NCBI GenBank assembly: GCA_051867635.1
Contig: JBJDYT010000091.1
Coordinates: 1 to 38,172 of the forward strand
Reading direction: 5' to 3'
From: RGIG5472 sp051867635
GTDB lineage: Bacteria > Bacillota > Clostridia > Oscillospirales > Oscillospiraceae
DNA length: 38,172 nucleotides
Shown: piece after piece, positions 38,049 to 38,172 of the stretch
Numbering within the stretch: position 1 is the first letter of the stretch
Layout of the letters: every line of letters starts with the position of its first letter
Made by a program: the position numbers and the translations under genes
Notes under the pieces: model-generated
The model's input: only the letters and a program-made list of their open reading frames with translations
The model's database searches: none
What the model was told of the DNA's origin: nothing

Positions 38049-38073
38049 AAAACCCGCTGCCGTCCTGTATAAT
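38045..38073 (+). promoter_or_regulatory. Promoter of tRNA-Pro
   Basis: TTGAAA (38045-38050), 17 nt, TATAAT (38068-38073). The -10 box lies between the arms of a perfect 9-bp inverted repeat, CCGCTGCCG (38054-38062) / CGGCAGCGG (38080-38088). This dyad could also act as a hairpin for transcripts from the upstream gene, though no T tract follows. Confidence 0.72.
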
Positions 38074-38087
38074 ACTGGGCGGCAGCG

Positions 38088-38171
38088 GCCTGCTTTGGGA
38101 GAATACGCCCAGCCGGATAAAAAACTGAATAACCGGGTGTAGCGCAGTTGGTAGCGCGCCTGCTTTGGGAG
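38088..38171 (+). repeat. 14-nt direct repeat of the tRNA-Pro anticodon arm
   Basis: GCCTGCTTTGGGAG occurs at 38088-38101, in the tRNA leader, and again at 38158-38171, inside the tRNA anticodon arm. The copies are 70 bp apart. Nothing else of the tRNA is repeated. Confidence 0.7.
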
Positions 38172-38172
38172 C
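38133..38172 (+). tRNA. tRNA-Pro (anticodon UGG), truncated by window end
   Basis: The sequence begins with acceptor strand CCGGGTG, then TA, D-arm GCGC-AGTTGGTA-GCGC, and the anticodon arm 5' strand CCTGC with loop TTTGGGA, giving anticodon TGG (proline). The 3' half lies beyond the window, so acceptor and T-arm pairing cannot be checked. It has its own promoter, with a leader of about 50 nt. Confidence 0.88.

Overview
The window looks like chromosomal DNA of a GC-rich Firmicute, most likely a gut Oscillospiraceae-type clostridium (relatives of Flavonifractor, Oscillibacter or Lawsonibacter). This is inferred from the Firmicutes-specific Prp/long-L27 pair, SAM-I and lysine riboswitches, TmcAL, LuxS, a Gram-positive-type bile salt hydrolase, an SLH/CsaB cell-wall system, and high GC with strong GC codon bias. 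No insertion sequence, phage gene, integrase or CRISPR array was seen. Coding density is high, and most transcription units have a recognisable sigma-A-type promoter: nearly all have a TTG-type -35, a 17-bp spacer and a TATACT, TACAAT or TATAAT -10. Many end in a GC-rich hairpin with a T tract.

Layout. 1-5.7 kb holds a partial phosphoribosyltransferase, gdhA, a MerR/TipA-type regulator, a small ferredoxin and the serC-serA serine pathway. 6-9.3 kb holds an acyltransferase-like protein with a changed active-site motif, a ClC-family chloride transporter, a DUF421 membrane protein and a small hypothetical protein. 9.3-15 kb is a cell-surface block: a glycosyltransferase fused to a CsaB-type pyruvyl transferase, a divergent DUF4330 protein and a secreted Ig-like/SLH protein. 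CsaB ketal-pyruvylates the wall polymer that SLH domains bind, so these genes probably act together. 15-19.3 kb holds a two-OB-fold SSB-like protein, a DUF4127 protein and a divergent alpha/beta-hydrolase-like protein.

19.3-28 kb holds metK behind a SAM-I riboswitch, a bile salt hydrolase, a rhomboid-like membrane protein with a zinc-ribbon tail, and a polar amino-acid ABC transporter behind a lysine riboswitch. The riboswitch suggests that lysine, or a related basic amino acid, is the substrate. A nucleotidyltransferase and dapB follow on the other strand. 27.8-32 kb holds tmcAL with a DUF3298-like lipoprotein, then mtnN-luxS (SAH detoxification and AI-2) and a membrane-anchored XRE-like protein.

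32-34.6 kb is the conserved rplU-prp-rpmA-obgE block. 34.7-38.1 kb holds a TetR regulator, a GT2 glycosyltransferase and an O-antigen-ligase-like polymerase (a second envelope-polysaccharide block), followed by a tRNA-Pro(UGG) cut by the window edge.

The genes form mostly ordinary housekeeping and envelope modules. The less ordinary signals are regulatory overlaps (a Shine-Dalgarno inside a terminator stem, a promoter -35 inside a terminator T tract, face-to-face overlapping promoters), the GT-CsaB fusion, two enzyme-like proteins lacking family catalytic residues, and a repeated 14-nt tRNA-Pro fragment inside the tRNA leader.
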